Shown here one piece after another: positions 8,594-19,100 of a stretch of 38,023 nt of DNA. How positions within the stretch are numbered: position 1 is the stretch's first letter; each line of letters opens with the position of its first letter. A program made the translations under genes and the position numbers. Source of the DNA: Verrucomicrobiales bacterium (GTDB taxonomy: Bacteria > Verrucomicrobiota > Verrucomicrobiia > Limisphaerales > CAIMTB01); NCBI GenBank assembly GCA_016795425.1, contig JAEUHG010000025.1, positions 1 through 38,023 of the forward strand, read 5' to 3'. The notes beneath the pieces were generated by a model. It did not search any database, was not told the origin of the DNA, and saw only the letters and a list, made by a program, of their open reading frames with translations.

Positions 8594-9274
8594 ATGAAGT
8601 CCAAAAGTCTTTCCGAAAACGAATTCCTCTCCCTGCTTCAGAAAGTCCTCCCCGAAGCCACCAACGACACCCATCTCGCCGCCGCCATCTTCGACCGGGT
8701 CGCCAAGGAAATCCGCACACTGCGATCGCTGCAGCGGTTCGAAGCCTTTTGCGTGGAAGGCTCCCTGCCGGACCTGGAACCCGCCACCGTCTCGAACCTC
8801 GAGAACGATCTCGCCTCCAATTTCGGCAAAGAGAACGTGGCCGTGACTCCCCTGGAAACCGGTGACGCCGTGGCCGTGGAAATCGCGCTTCCCGACCGGA
8901 CGGTCAAGACCCGGCTCAAGGTTCAGAACCCGGACACGCCGCCGGTCGAGGAAGAGATCAAGGCCCGTCTCGTTCCCTTCCCAGTCGCATTGCCGGAGGA
9001 TCCGGATTTGCTCTGGGTGTTGGCGCGCCGAGAGGACCTGCCACCCGAAGAAGCCGCCCGATCCCTGGCCGCCATCGAAGAGGAGTTCTGGGCCAGCAAG
9101 GCCGGACTCAAATTGCAGAAAGACCGTGTGGAACGGACATTTGGCGAATTCGTCGCCAATGTGCCCGCGGCGATGCTCGCCGACAGCGGCCTGAAGCGGC
9201 ACTACAAGGAACCGGAGACGCGGCAGACCCTCAAGCGATTACCACCCGGGGCCCCGAAGTCCGCAAAGGATTGA
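8594..9274 (+). CDS. Unrecognised cytoplasmic protein
   Basis: A 226-residue protein without signal peptide or membrane segment. It is acidic and helical at both ends (residues 5-45 and 150-200) with a beta-rich middle (about 80-125). I do not recognise a family. The codon pattern is like that of its neighbours and the frame is long and clean, so it is likely a real gene. It stands alone between two repeat-bearing spacers. The 296-base spacer downstream (9275-9570) holds no gene, only a pyrimidine-rich stretch near 9427-9452 that resembles the intergenic motif. Confidence 0.6.
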   Translation: MKSKSLSENEFLSLLQKVLPEATNDTHLAAAIFDRVAKEIRTLRSLQRFEAFCVEGSLPDLEPATVSNLENDLASNFGKENVAVTPLETGDAVAVEIALPDRTVKTRLKVQNPDTPPVEEEIKARLVPFPVALPEDPDLLWVLARREDLPPEEAARSLAAIEEEFWASKAGLKLQKDRVERTFGEFVANVPAAMLADSGLKRHYKEPETRQTLKRLPPGAPKSAKD

Positions 9275-9570
9275 ACGGGGCCGGTGGCAGCGTGGGCCGG
9301 GCGCGGTCAATACATGGGTACCACGTCTGGTTCAGAACATCGGTAACACTTCTTGGGTTTCTGGGCCTTCGTAGTCCAGAGCCTCCGGCATGCCTTCGTA
9401 GGTCCGCGCCGCCCAAACCCGCGGTCCGCTTCCCCCTTCCCCACCCGCCCTTCTCTCATCTGTCCCTGCTTCGTTGCCGATTCCCCCCTGCTGTGACATG
9501 CAGGAGGCGAACCTCCATCCAGTCGCGGCCCAGGTGAAGACCGCCGCGCTGGCCTTCAACCCCAGGTGAC

Positions 9571-10623
9571 ATGAACCCGCATCTCACACCTTGGACTGTC
9601 CAGCCCGAAGCTTTCCCATCCGATGGCTTCATCTCCGATCGTCTCGAGTTTCTGTTGAACTACGCCATCCTGGCTCCCTCGGCTCACAACACCCAGCCCT
9701 GGCTGTTCCGCATCAACGTCTCCGACGTCGAGATTTTCGCTGATACGCGCCGGGCCCTGTCGGTGGCGGACCCCCGTCGGCGTGAGTTGGTCATCGCCTG
9801 TGGCTGTGCGCTCTACAACCTTCGGGTCGCCGCGCACTATTTCGGACAGCACGATGCTGTCGATGTCTTCCCGGATCCGCACCAACCCAACCTTTTGGCT
9901 CGCCTCACCTTGCGAGGCTCGGCCGAAACCGCTTCGGAAGACATCGTTCTCTTTCAGGCCATCACGGAACGCCGAACCAATCGCGAAGCGTTTCGACCGG
10001 ACCCGATCGCCGAGGAAATCCTGGTTGAACTCGCCGAGGCATCCGCCGCCGAGGGTGCCTGGCTGGCGATCGTAACCGACGACCAATCCCGGCAAGCGGT
10101 GGCCGAGTTGGTGGCAAAAGCGGATCGCATCCAGTGGGCCAGCCATGATTTCCGCAAGGAACTGGCCGCGTGGATTCGCACCGATGCCGAGCATCAGGCC
10201 GACGGCATCCCTACTCGGGAACTGGGTTTCCGCGATTGGATGTCGTTCGCGGGACCGGCCCTCATCCGCACCTTCAACCGGGGTGACAACCAGGCAGCGA
10301 GGGACGCCGAGATCGCCTCCCACTCACCCGCCATCGCCGTGCTGGGAACCTACGAGGATGATCCCAGCTCCTGGTTGTGTGCCGGACAGGCGTTGGAATC
10401 CGTGCTGCTGCACGCCCAATCGGAAGGGCTCTCGGTTTCCCATCTCAATCAGCCCATTGAGGTCGCCGACCTTCGACCCGACGTCGGCCGGATCGTCGAT
10501 CGCAGCGATTTTCCCCAGATCATCCTGCGTCTCGGGTACGGACCTTCGGTAGGCCCGACGCCGCGCCGCAGCGTCCACAGCCGATTGCTCATGCAAGACC
10601 CCTCCAAAGCGCCGCCGCACTGA
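9571..10623 (+). CDS. Acg-like nitroreductase family protein
   Basis: A 350-residue protein of the nitroreductase fold, nearest to the Acg/Rv2032 branch: APSAHNTQPW at residues 35-44 is the hallmark FMN-region motif, and the helix with ERRTNREAF near residue 130 follows the family pattern. Length is right for this duplicated-fold branch (about 330 residues) rather than short nitroreductases (about 200). Acg proteins bind or sequester FMN and often lack enzymatic activity; the role here is unknown. Cytoplasmic, no signal. The ATG at 9571 is the first in frame. Confidence 0.82.
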   Translation: MNPHLTPWTVQPEAFPSDGFISDRLEFLLNYAILAPSAHNTQPWLFRINVSDVEIFADTRRALSVADPRRRELVIACGCALYNLRVAAHYFGQHDAVDVFPDPHQPNLLARLTLRGSAETASEDIVLFQAITERRTNREAFRPDPIAEEILVELAEASAAEGAWLAIVTDDQSRQAVAELVAKADRIQWASHDFRKELAAWIRTDAEHQADGIPTRELGFRDWMSFAGPALIRTFNRGDNQAARDAEIASHSPAIAVLGTYEDDPSSWLCAGQALESVLLHAQSEGLSVSHLNQPIEVADLRPDVGRIVDRSDFPQIILRLGYGPSVGPTPRRSVHSRLLMQDPSKAPPH

Positions 10624-10723
10624 GGGGAGGGGAAGAGTCGATGGGGAAGAGGAAAGGAGGATTCAGCCAAGGTCAAACCTGCAACGGCGCCACCCTTCCC
10701 CCTTCCCCACCCACCCTTCCCCC
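10624..10723. repeat. Purine/pyrimidine intergenic spacer, copy 3
   Basis: The spacer after the nitroreductase gene has a purine-rich arm (10624-10660, with GGGGAAGAG twice) and a pyrimidine-rich arm (10691-10723, with CCCTTCCCCCTTCCCCACCC). It repeats the organisation at 8449-8511 but with imperfect pairing. Confidence 0.5.
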
Positions 10724-10757
10724 ATTGGGGCACTGGCGCGACGGGGCGGGTGATGGC

Positions 10758-12743
10758 ATGGTTTCGCCTCTTATGTTTGTAAGCCGTCGTCGGAATTGCC
10801 TCGTCTGGATCTTCTCGAGTCTTTGGCTGGCCTCCTTCGGTACATGGGGCGCCACCGTGACAGGTTTCACCCCGGACCGGGGACCCGCCGGCATTGAAGT
10901 CACCATATTCGGAAGCGGCCTTCAGTCTGCCTCCTCGGTGTTCTTCGGAGCGACGGATGCCCCGGGCGAGATCCTGTCGCGCTCGGCGACCGCGGTCGTT
11001 GCACGCGTCCCGCAAAACGCCCTCACCGGTCCGATCTCGGTTTTCACCGGATCCGGGGCGGCGTCCAGCCTGGCCCTCTTCATCGCCGCACCGCGGGTGA
11101 CGGAATTCAGCCCGCTGACCGGCGGGCCTGGAACGCTCGTCACGGTTTCTGGCGCCAACTTTGGTGCCGGCTTCGGTCGAGGCAATGTGACCAATGTCAC
11201 GTTCAATGGACGGGCGGCCGCATTCCAAGTCACGGGCATCAACCAACTCCTTGCGGTGGTGCCCACCAATGCGACAACAGGTCCACTCACCATCGTGAAC
11301 GAAGCCGGGAGCAGCACCACACTCCTTTCCTTTCAAGTCCCCGCTGTTATCTCCGGGTTCAGCCCGACGAACGGCATGCCTGGAGATCCCATCGAAATCC
11401 ACGGGCTGAACCTCGGCAACCCGCTTCGCGTCGAATTCGGAATCGTGCCGGCATCCTATTCCGTCCTTTCTCCCACGAATATCATCGCCTTCGTTCCCAC
11501 TAATGCCGTCAACGGCCGGATCGCCGTCACCACGTCCGCCGGAGTCACTTCGACCTCCAGCAATTTCGTGGTCATCCCCAGAATCATACGGTTCTCGCCC
11601 AACTTCGGTCCGGTCGGCGCCTCCGTCACCCTTGAAGGCGGCGGCCTGAGCGCCGTTACCGAGGTTCGGTTCAATAACACCCTCGCCACGTTCACCGCGA
11701 ATCCGCCATCGTCCATCGTCGCCAAAGTGCCCAACGGAGCCACCACCGGTCCGATCAAAGTGGTCACGACCGCGGGCACCTTCACCACCTCTTCCAACTT
11801 CTTCCTGCCTGCCGCGGTCACTTCCTTCACCCCTACCTCCGGAAAACGCGGCGACACCATCACCATCAATGGCGATAACGTGGGCGACGCACTCCGCGTC
11901 CTCTTCAACGGCTCCGACGCAGCCTTCACGGTGGTCAATGCCACCCGTGTCACCGCCACGGTGCCCGAACTGGCCACCACCGGACGGATCAGCGTCGTCA
12001 CCCCCGCCGGCACGAATTCGGGCACAGCGACGTTCTCCGTTCGCCCAGTCCTGGACGGTTTCACGCCCGGCAACGCCGCCGTGGGCTCGCCGGTTCAGTT
12101 GTTTGGCGCCGGTCTCACCAACCTCTCCTGGGTGCGCCTTGGCGACCTGGACGCCACGTTCACGGTCGTCAGTTCCACCATCGTCCGCGCAATCGTACCC
12201 CTGGGGGCCTTTAGTGCGCCGTTCAAGGTCCGGACCACCGCGGGAACCGAGGTCGAAACCACGGGCACCTTCTTCGTCGACGGCGCCAAACCGACTCTTG
12301 ATCTCCTGACGCCCGGCAATGGAGGCGTAGGAACCAAGGTAATCCTGAACGGCACCGGACTGCGTAGCGCGTCGAAGGTCGAATTCAATGGCACTTCGGC
12401 GGCGTTCACGGTCGCCTCCGCCACCCGCATCGACGCCACCGTGCCCGCAGGTGCCACGACCGGGCCAGTGGCCATCACCACTCTGGACGGCATTGCCGTC
12501 AGCACTGCGCCGTTTGTGGTGGGCACGCTCACCATCGCGCTGGAAATTGAGAAGGCAGAACAACTGCTCCACCTCCGCTGGCCTGCAGCGGCAACCGGGT
12601 ACGTGCTCGAACAATCCACAGCCCTCGGCGCCGAAGCCTCCTGGAGCACCGTGAATTCCCAGCCCGTCACGGAAGGGAATTCGTTCCGGGTCTCCCTGGC
12701 CTTGCCCACCACCGGCACGCGTTATTTCCGCCTGAAGAAATAG
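10758..12743 (+). CDS. Secreted protein with seven IPT/TIG repeats and shared C-terminal module
   Basis: A 661-residue protein with a signal peptide (hydrophobic to about residue 31). Seven tandem immunoglobulin-like IPT/TIG domains follow, each opening with a variant of V-x-x-F-x-P-x-x-G-x-x-G-x-x-V-x-I-x-G-x-x-L (VTGFTPDRGPAG, VTEFSPLTGGPG, ISGFSPTNGMPG, IIRFSPNFGPVG, VTSFTPTSGKRG, LDGFTPGNAAVG, LDLLTPGNGGVG). After them comes a C-terminal module of about 50 residues with GYVLEQSTAL ... W ... RYFRLKK, shared with three other proteins in this window. Such IPT arrays form extended cell-surface rods. ATG 10758 and ATG 10773 are both possible starts. Confidence 0.85.
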   Translation: MVSPLMFVSRRRNCLVWIFSSLWLASFGTWGATVTGFTPDRGPAGIEVTIFGSGLQSASSVFFGATDAPGEILSRSATAVVARVPQNALTGPISVFTGSGAASSLALFIAAPRVTEFSPLTGGPGTLVTVSGANFGAGFGRGNVTNVTFNGRAAAFQVTGINQLLAVVPTNATTGPLTIVNEAGSSTTLLSFQVPAVISGFSPTNGMPGDPIEIHGLNLGNPLRVEFGIVPASYSVLSPTNIIAFVPTNAVNGRIAVTTSAGVTSTSSNFVVIPRIIRFSPNFGPVGASVTLEGGGLSAVTEVRFNNTLATFTANPPSSIVAKVPNGATTGPIKVVTTAGTFTTSSNFFLPAAVTSFTPTSGKRGDTITINGDNVGDALRVLFNGSDAAFTVVNATRVTATVPELATTGRISVVTPAGTNSGTATFSVRPVLDGFTPGNAAVGSPVQLFGAGLTNLSWVRLGDLDATFTVVSSTIVRAIVPLGAFSAPFKVRTTAGTEVETTGTFFVDGAKPTLDLLTPGNGGVGTKVILNGTGLRSASKVEFNGTSAAFTVASATRIDATVPAGATTGPVAITTLDGIAVSTAPFVVGTLTIALEIEKAEQLLHLRWPAAATGYVLEQSTALGAEASWSTVNSQPVTEGNSFRVSLALPTTGTRYFRLKK

Positions 12744-12793
12744 CGAGCGATTCCGGTCGGCTCACCTGGACACGGCCCGATAATAGGCGCGCT

Positions 12794-13022
12794 CGCCGCT
12801 AGCCGACGGGCGATCTCCGAGTTGTCGAGTGGGCGGCGCCACCGTTCCGGCCGGGAATCGCCGTGCTGGGAAAGCGGCAGGGGACTGCCGCAATCCAAGA
12901 CGCTTCGCGCCAGTCCGCACCCCGGGGCCAGGCCAACGCTGGTCGTCGTGGAGTGCGGGAGTCCTCTCCCGCTATTTCAACGGAAATCGCCCCGACAATT
13001 CGGAGATGCGCCGCTAGCCGAC
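12794..13022 (-). repeat. Dispersed repeat family A, copy 2, with inverted ends and flanking direct repeats
   Basis: The element core at 12813-13007 starts with ATCTCCGAGTTGTCG and ends, read on the other strand, with ATCTCCGAATTGTCG (14 of 15 bases). The same 14 bases, CGCCGCTAGCCGAC, flank it at 12794-12807 and 13009-13022. Its interior matches 1-163 in inverted orientation. Inverted ends, flanking direct repeats, small size and no coding capacity are what a MITE-like element would show. The flanking repeat sits five bases from the left end and one from the right, so it may not be a simple target-site duplication. The rest of this spacer (12744-13197) shows no gene. Confidence 0.72.
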
Positions 13023-13197
13023 TCGGTCTGCGGAACCATGTTCGTGGTCGTGAGCAGGCCTGGTAGTACTCCCATTCCACCAAGTTGGTTGAAAGGCCGA
13101 TGAAATCCAGGGCCTACCCTCTCCCAGGTCGTCAGCGGATTGGCCGCCGCTCTGACAAGATGTCGAGACAGTCCCTTCCTCCCGAACGCAACGACTA

Positions 13198-16100
13198 TTA
13201 TTGTCGGACACGGAAGAATGACATGCCGGCATCCATCGGGGCCTCGACTTCGTCGGTAGTGTCGGAAGTTGGAACGGTCGCCACCACATCCCAACGCACG
13301 AGATCTGTGGAACGCTCGACTGTCACATCGGCGCGAGCCGCACCGCGGATTCGAAGTCGAATGCGCTTCTTGACCATATCCACTCGACCCGCCACCAGGC
13401 TCGCCCCGGATGCTGCGTCGATCGGACTCACCCGCGAGGTTTGCTCGTAGACACCGTCACCGTTGCCATCCACCTCGCGACGCAAAACGGGCGCCGGAGA
13501 ATTGTCCATGGGCAGCCAGCGAACGGCACCCCCCACGGGAATGACACTTGAACCATAGTCGACCGTTTCAGGGCCGTCCTCGCCACCGCGATCGCGGACC
13601 AGACGCACCACCACCGGCGCCGCCCCATCATTGCGAGCGCCGAGCGCGCCGGTTGCAGGATCAACTTCCATCCACCATGGGGATCCGGCCGCGAGTTCCA
13701 AATCCAGCCACCGCCAGCGCACCGATTGGTTTCGGCGATCCGGCGACTCCGGCATCACGACGAACGGCTCCAGGTGTGCATTCGACCGTGCGGATTCGAA
13801 TCGCACCGCGCGCGGGAAACCGCCGACCGCACGCTGCTCGGCATGGTCTACCGTTCCTGGCGTGGCGCCCGAATTTCGAACACCGAGCAAAATGCCATTG
13901 CCGCCGGTGACGAACTGATAATTCGTTCCATGGGTGTGAATCGCCAAGCGGTTCCAGGTGTTGGACGGCCGACTCAACATCAGTACCTGGTCGGTCTCAT
14001 CACCGGCGAAGTTGAACGGGGTGAACGGATGCACTCCATCCCATTCCTGCACAAGAGTCCCATCCGCACTCCAACCCCAGCGTTGCCCCGACTCGGTGGA
14101 GTACTGAGGACGAGCGTCCCCCGAAACCGCGGCCACCAGGTATTCGATGAGGTACCCCAGTCCCGGCATCGTCCGATCGCCGAGTGGCAACTCCGTGACA
14201 CTCATCCCCTCGCCACTCCATTGCTCGCCGGCATGGAAATGGTTCCGCACGACCTCGACATTGTTGGTGCTAAAATCCGCCCCCAAATCGAAGACGTAGT
14301 TGTTGGCGACCGGATCGACATCCACGTAGCTGTAGACGGACCTAATATTGGCCGGGTGATTCTCGGGCAGAAAATGCCGATACGGATAATTCGGATCGTA
14401 GACCCAGATCCGCGTGATCCGATCGTCGAGACGTTCCAATCGGTACGGCAGCACGCAGTGGCCTGTCGTCGCGTCCCGCGGTTTCAAGCACAACAGGAAG
14501 TCGTATGGACGCAGTCTCAACCGGTCCAGGCGGGCACCCACATTGCCACGCCATATTCCGCCCCGTTGCACGATTTGATCCAATTGCTGGTACAGGTGCT
14601 CCACGCTCTGCTGCATCCCGTGAAAGGTTTGAATCCAGGCCCACAGCGACCCTGGGGACCTCGGACCGCAACTCGGATTGCTATCGCGGATCTGTCCCGT
14701 CTCCCAGCGTCCCGCCGGCAACCGGGCCACGTCGAAGAACCCGGCGTTCAACCACGCGGCATCAAAGACCCGGTTGTAGATCGATTGACTCGCCGCCACC
14801 AACCCGAAGCAGCTGCCACCCGGACTGCGGTTCAGTGTCACGCTATAACCCCACTCGTAGAATCCCAGGTAGATCGGATCGCGCCAGCAATGATCCGTCC
14901 ACGACAGATACGCGTTCAGTCCGAATACCCCGTCGAAATCCGTCAGCGTGTTGGGCCCGTCAACATTCACAAACCCAAATCCGTAGGTCATCGACCATGG
15001 ACGTTGGCGCACCACAAACCGATCTCCCAGGGTCCACGTCACTGCGTCTGGACGCACCCACGCATCCTCCAATAGCCAGCGCATCCGGCGGTCGGTGGAG
15101 ACATCGAGATCGGACCACAAGCTGGCATTGAGCCGAACCTGTAGTTCATGGCCGTCCGCATCCCGCGACACCACCTCCGCCGGAATCATCGTGCCCACCC
15201 TGGGCGGAACCTGTGCCTGATCTTCCGGAACCGCGTAGACCCGAACGAGACGATTGAAGTTCTGCCCTCGCAAGGTCGCGATCGTTCGAGGCAATCGCAC
15301 CTCGGGATTGTCCACGGGCCGCGTCGGGTGCCGTTCCCGAACGAGATCCTCGGGATACAGCACCTGCGGAGCGGAGGATTCCAGGATCAACGGTGCCGGC
15401 CCCCGGTAGATCAGTTCCAGCAGCGCCGGCAACGTGGTTCCTTCATTCCCCGAGGTGTCCATCGCGAAGACCTCCACCAGGTTCGTTCCGTAGGCCAACG
15501 GAATCGTCGCCTGCAGCTGGTGGCGCGGTGCCGTACCCGTTATCCGAACCTGGGTGTCGTCCAACCTCCGAAATTCCCGCCCGGCACCGTCGCGCACCAC
15601 CACCCATACCCGGTCCAATCCCACCGCCTCGGTGATCTCCACGACAAGATTTGTCGCTCCCGTCGAATGGGATGGGTCCAACTGTGCGAGCACGGCTCCC
15701 GATTCGGGACTCACCACGCGCAAGACCGGAGCCGTGGTGTCGGGTCCACTGGTCGGCACCGGAATTGGGCCAAACTCAAGATCGTCGATGGTCTCCAATC
15801 CACCGCTGGGACGATCCACGAACTGCACCTGGACCTCCCGGATGTCCGCCGCGCATCGCACCACATGCAACACCCGGCTGACGGCCCGCGGCGAATTCAT
15901 CACCACCTCGTCTGTCGCGATCGGCGTCGAGCTCCCCTTGCTGCCGTCAAAAGCCCGCAGCGTCACTCGCATGGGACGCCCATCACTCTCCGGGACTGGG
16001 TATCCCACGCTGACTCGCACTTCCGCCTGTGGCGGATCGAATCGCAGCGTCAGCGGTCCGGAATCCGCATCCACCGGCGCCTTGCGCAAAACCTGCGCCC

Positions 16101-19100
16101 CCGAGCCCGCCGCTACTCCCAACGCCTCCGCCAGGGTAATCCATGGGCGATCCGGAAAGGTGACCCCCGGGTACTGGGCCGCCACCACGGTTCCTGCCGG
16201 GCGATCTTCGAAATCGTAACGTCGAACTTCGTGCAACTCCCGGTTCGAGTGTCGAATCGATCGCACCGCCTCGGGTGTCGCTCCGTCGAACTCGAGGACC
16301 ACCCGCCGAATATCCTCCTCCAAGGGACGACACAGGGTGATCACAACGCCCCCCGTCGCGTCCGGGGGCACCACCACCTCGGAAGAAACGAGCGGCTTGG
16401 TGCTGTCCGTGGACGAAAAGGCCCACGCTCGCGCCCGCACGCTGGTTGTCTTTGCCGTGTTCACCACCTCCAACGCCACCTCCCCCCGCGGACAATCGAA
16501 CTCAAAGCTCAGTGTTCCAGGCTCCACTCCGCCCAGTTCCGCCGGCGACGCCACGACCAAAAGTCCGTCGTGAATCTCAGCAGGGGCGATCAGGCGAACC
16601 GGTCCCAACGCCTCAGCAGCGATCGGTCCGTCGGGCAGTCGCGAGAAATCCAATACCGACTCTCCTTTTGCCGTGCAGTCCACCGTCCCCCCGCCGCCGT
16701 TACCACCCGAGCCACCTCCCTGATCGAGGGTGGTGCATTCGTCCGGAACTCCGTTGAGGTTGGCATCCAATGAAGTACCCACCACCACATCAAAGGCATC
16801 CAGGTTGCCGTTTCCATTGCAGTCATTGTCATCGCCTGCTTTGACTGAAATCAGCGATCCTGGCACTGCCGCGGCCGACTCGGGCGTTCCGTCGCTGTCG
16901 TCGTCCAGCCGGGCATCAATGGCATCGATTGCAGGCCATCGGGTCGGCACCAGATCGAGCGTTGCGCCAGCGGGAACAAGGAATGGACCGAAGAGTCGTC
17001 GATCGTTCGCTGTTTTGATGCTTCCTGCGATCAACTCCAAGTGGAACCGAATCGGCAGCGTGGACGGATTGTGGATCCGCGCCCCGCGTTGATCGGCGAG
17101 CGCCTCGGCGCGCGTTGCCTGTCCTGCATGAAGAGTGAGTCCGTGGAACCGATACAGTTGTTCGCCCTCCCCCGCCTGCACCATTCCGATTTCCAGCTGC
17201 CACCGCCACGCCTCGCTTCCCGGAACGAACCGGAGAGAAATTGGCCGCCCACCATCGGTCATGACGTCATAGTAATCTTTGCTTTCAGGTGCCCGATCCC
17301 AACGGCGCGCCCCCAGAATCACTCCGCCGTTCCCTACCATGATTCGATGCGCCGGATCCTTTCCGCCGAGAGTCGCGGAGATTCGCGTGTGGTTGGTGGG
17401 AATGAGAATCAAGGGATTACTCGTCGTCGGATCTCCCTCCGCGAACGATGGCACGATGCGCAACCCGGACGCGTCGCCGTGACTTCCACCGTTCTCGTCC
17501 CAACCCCACGAGCCCGCACCCTCCACCTCGACCTCGGCTTCCACGTCGCCGGTGATGCCGAAATACTGTTCGGCGAGGTAGTCCATCATCGGTATTGTCC
17601 TCGGTTCGCGAAAGACCGAGATCGGAATCGCCGCGATGGCACTGCCGACCCAGACATTCGTGGACTGATACTCAGCCAGCGGATCGGCGGACGCCCCGCG
17701 CGAAAACCGAAACTGGTTCGAACGTCGATCGACGTCGATGAAGCGGTTCACAGCCACCTGGTTCGCCAATGATCCTTCGTCCTGCGTGATGTCATAGGGA
17801 AAGTTGGAATCCAAGACCCAGATTCGGATCGTATTCGCATCCCGATCCTCCACGCGATACGGCGCGACCGCATGACCCACGTTGGTCCCCATGGGGGTAA
17901 ACCCAAGAACGAAACCGATCGGGAACTGGCGCAGGGTATCCACCACCCCCAAAGGATTCCCCACCATCGCTCCGCCGCTCACCGTCTCCACCTGGTCATC
18001 CCAGGATTCCAGGAATTCAAAACTGGTGTGGACGCCAAACAGCGTCTGGATCATCGCCCACAGATTCGCCGGAACCTGCGGCTCGCAACCCGTCTCTGTG
18101 AATCGCATGGGCTCGCTCGTTCGAAACCCGGAAGGCCATCGAACCGCCGGATCAAAGACCGTCGGAGTCCAGTGATTGACCGCGAACAATTGCGACATCG
18201 CCGCAAACCCAAAACAACTTCCGCCGGACCCCGGTGTGTTCAAGGTGGGCAGATAGCGCCCGAGAAAGAAGTTCACCGCATTGGCGCCCCGATCGCACTC
18301 ACCGACGCGGGTGCTTGGTTCCAAAAACCCGGGCAGGACTTCGTCCCCATAGACCGCCTCGAAATCACCCATGTCATTAGTCTCATTCCGATTTCGGAAC
18401 CCAATCGACCAAAGGGCGGCATACGGCCACGCCCGGGCCTCAAAGTCCCCGCCTCGCGTCCATACGGTCATGCCGGGTCGACTCCACAAATCCCACACCA
18501 ACCACCCATAAGCACCCGGACTTTGGAACACCGCATCCGGCACCCGCAGATCGACCCAGTCCGCGTCCGCGGATCGCGCCGTTACGGTGGCTTCGACCAG
18601 GTCCGGTGCACTGGGAGGAATGGTCGCGCGTGATTCGGGCGCCAGGAAGTAGCGCAGCTCCGGATTCAGATTCCGACCTGTGAGGCGCACCACCGGCGGC
18701 GGATTCGAGATCGCCGAACCGGTTGGACTTGCCTCCCTGAACACGATCGCCGGATGGCCCGACACCGGAAACGCTCCGGTCAGACTTACCGGCGGTGGAC
18801 CCAAGTACGACAAATGGTGATCCAACGTCGTCGTCTGCCCTGCCGCGTCCGTTGCGGACAGCCGCACCAGGTTTGCTCCGTATTCCAGCAGGATGGGGAC
18901 CTCGAACTCAAAGTCAGGGGCAGCGCCACGAACCACGCTGAGGAGCCCACCATCGTCCAAGCGAACGTTTCCCGACTCATCCAGCACTTGAACCCGAAAG
19001 CGGTTGAGGGCGCGATCTTCCACAATGGTGCCGCGCAGCGTTGCGGTAGTGGTCCGATGTTCCGGACGTGAACTCGGCTGTGACACGACGGCCTGGTCGG

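Noticed and set aside
10449..12614. A 721-codon open frame on the minus strand
   Set aside because: It runs fully antisense to the IPT-repeat gene, has low-complexity Gly/Arg/Asp composition and no signal or domain; it is a high-GC shadow.
12799..13083. Small protein recurring at 39-347, 12799-13083 and near 37750
   Set aside because: The shared peptide arises only because the family A DNA repeat is read in the same frame; the frames begin and end differently and have no ribosome binding site.
13726..15075. A 449-codon open frame on the plus strand
   Set aside because: Antisense to the second half of the giant protein gene, with shadow-type composition.
15148..16773. A 541-codon open frame on the plus strand
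   Set aside because: It is antisense to the giant protein gene, is rich in Arg, His and Pro, and has no recognisable motif.
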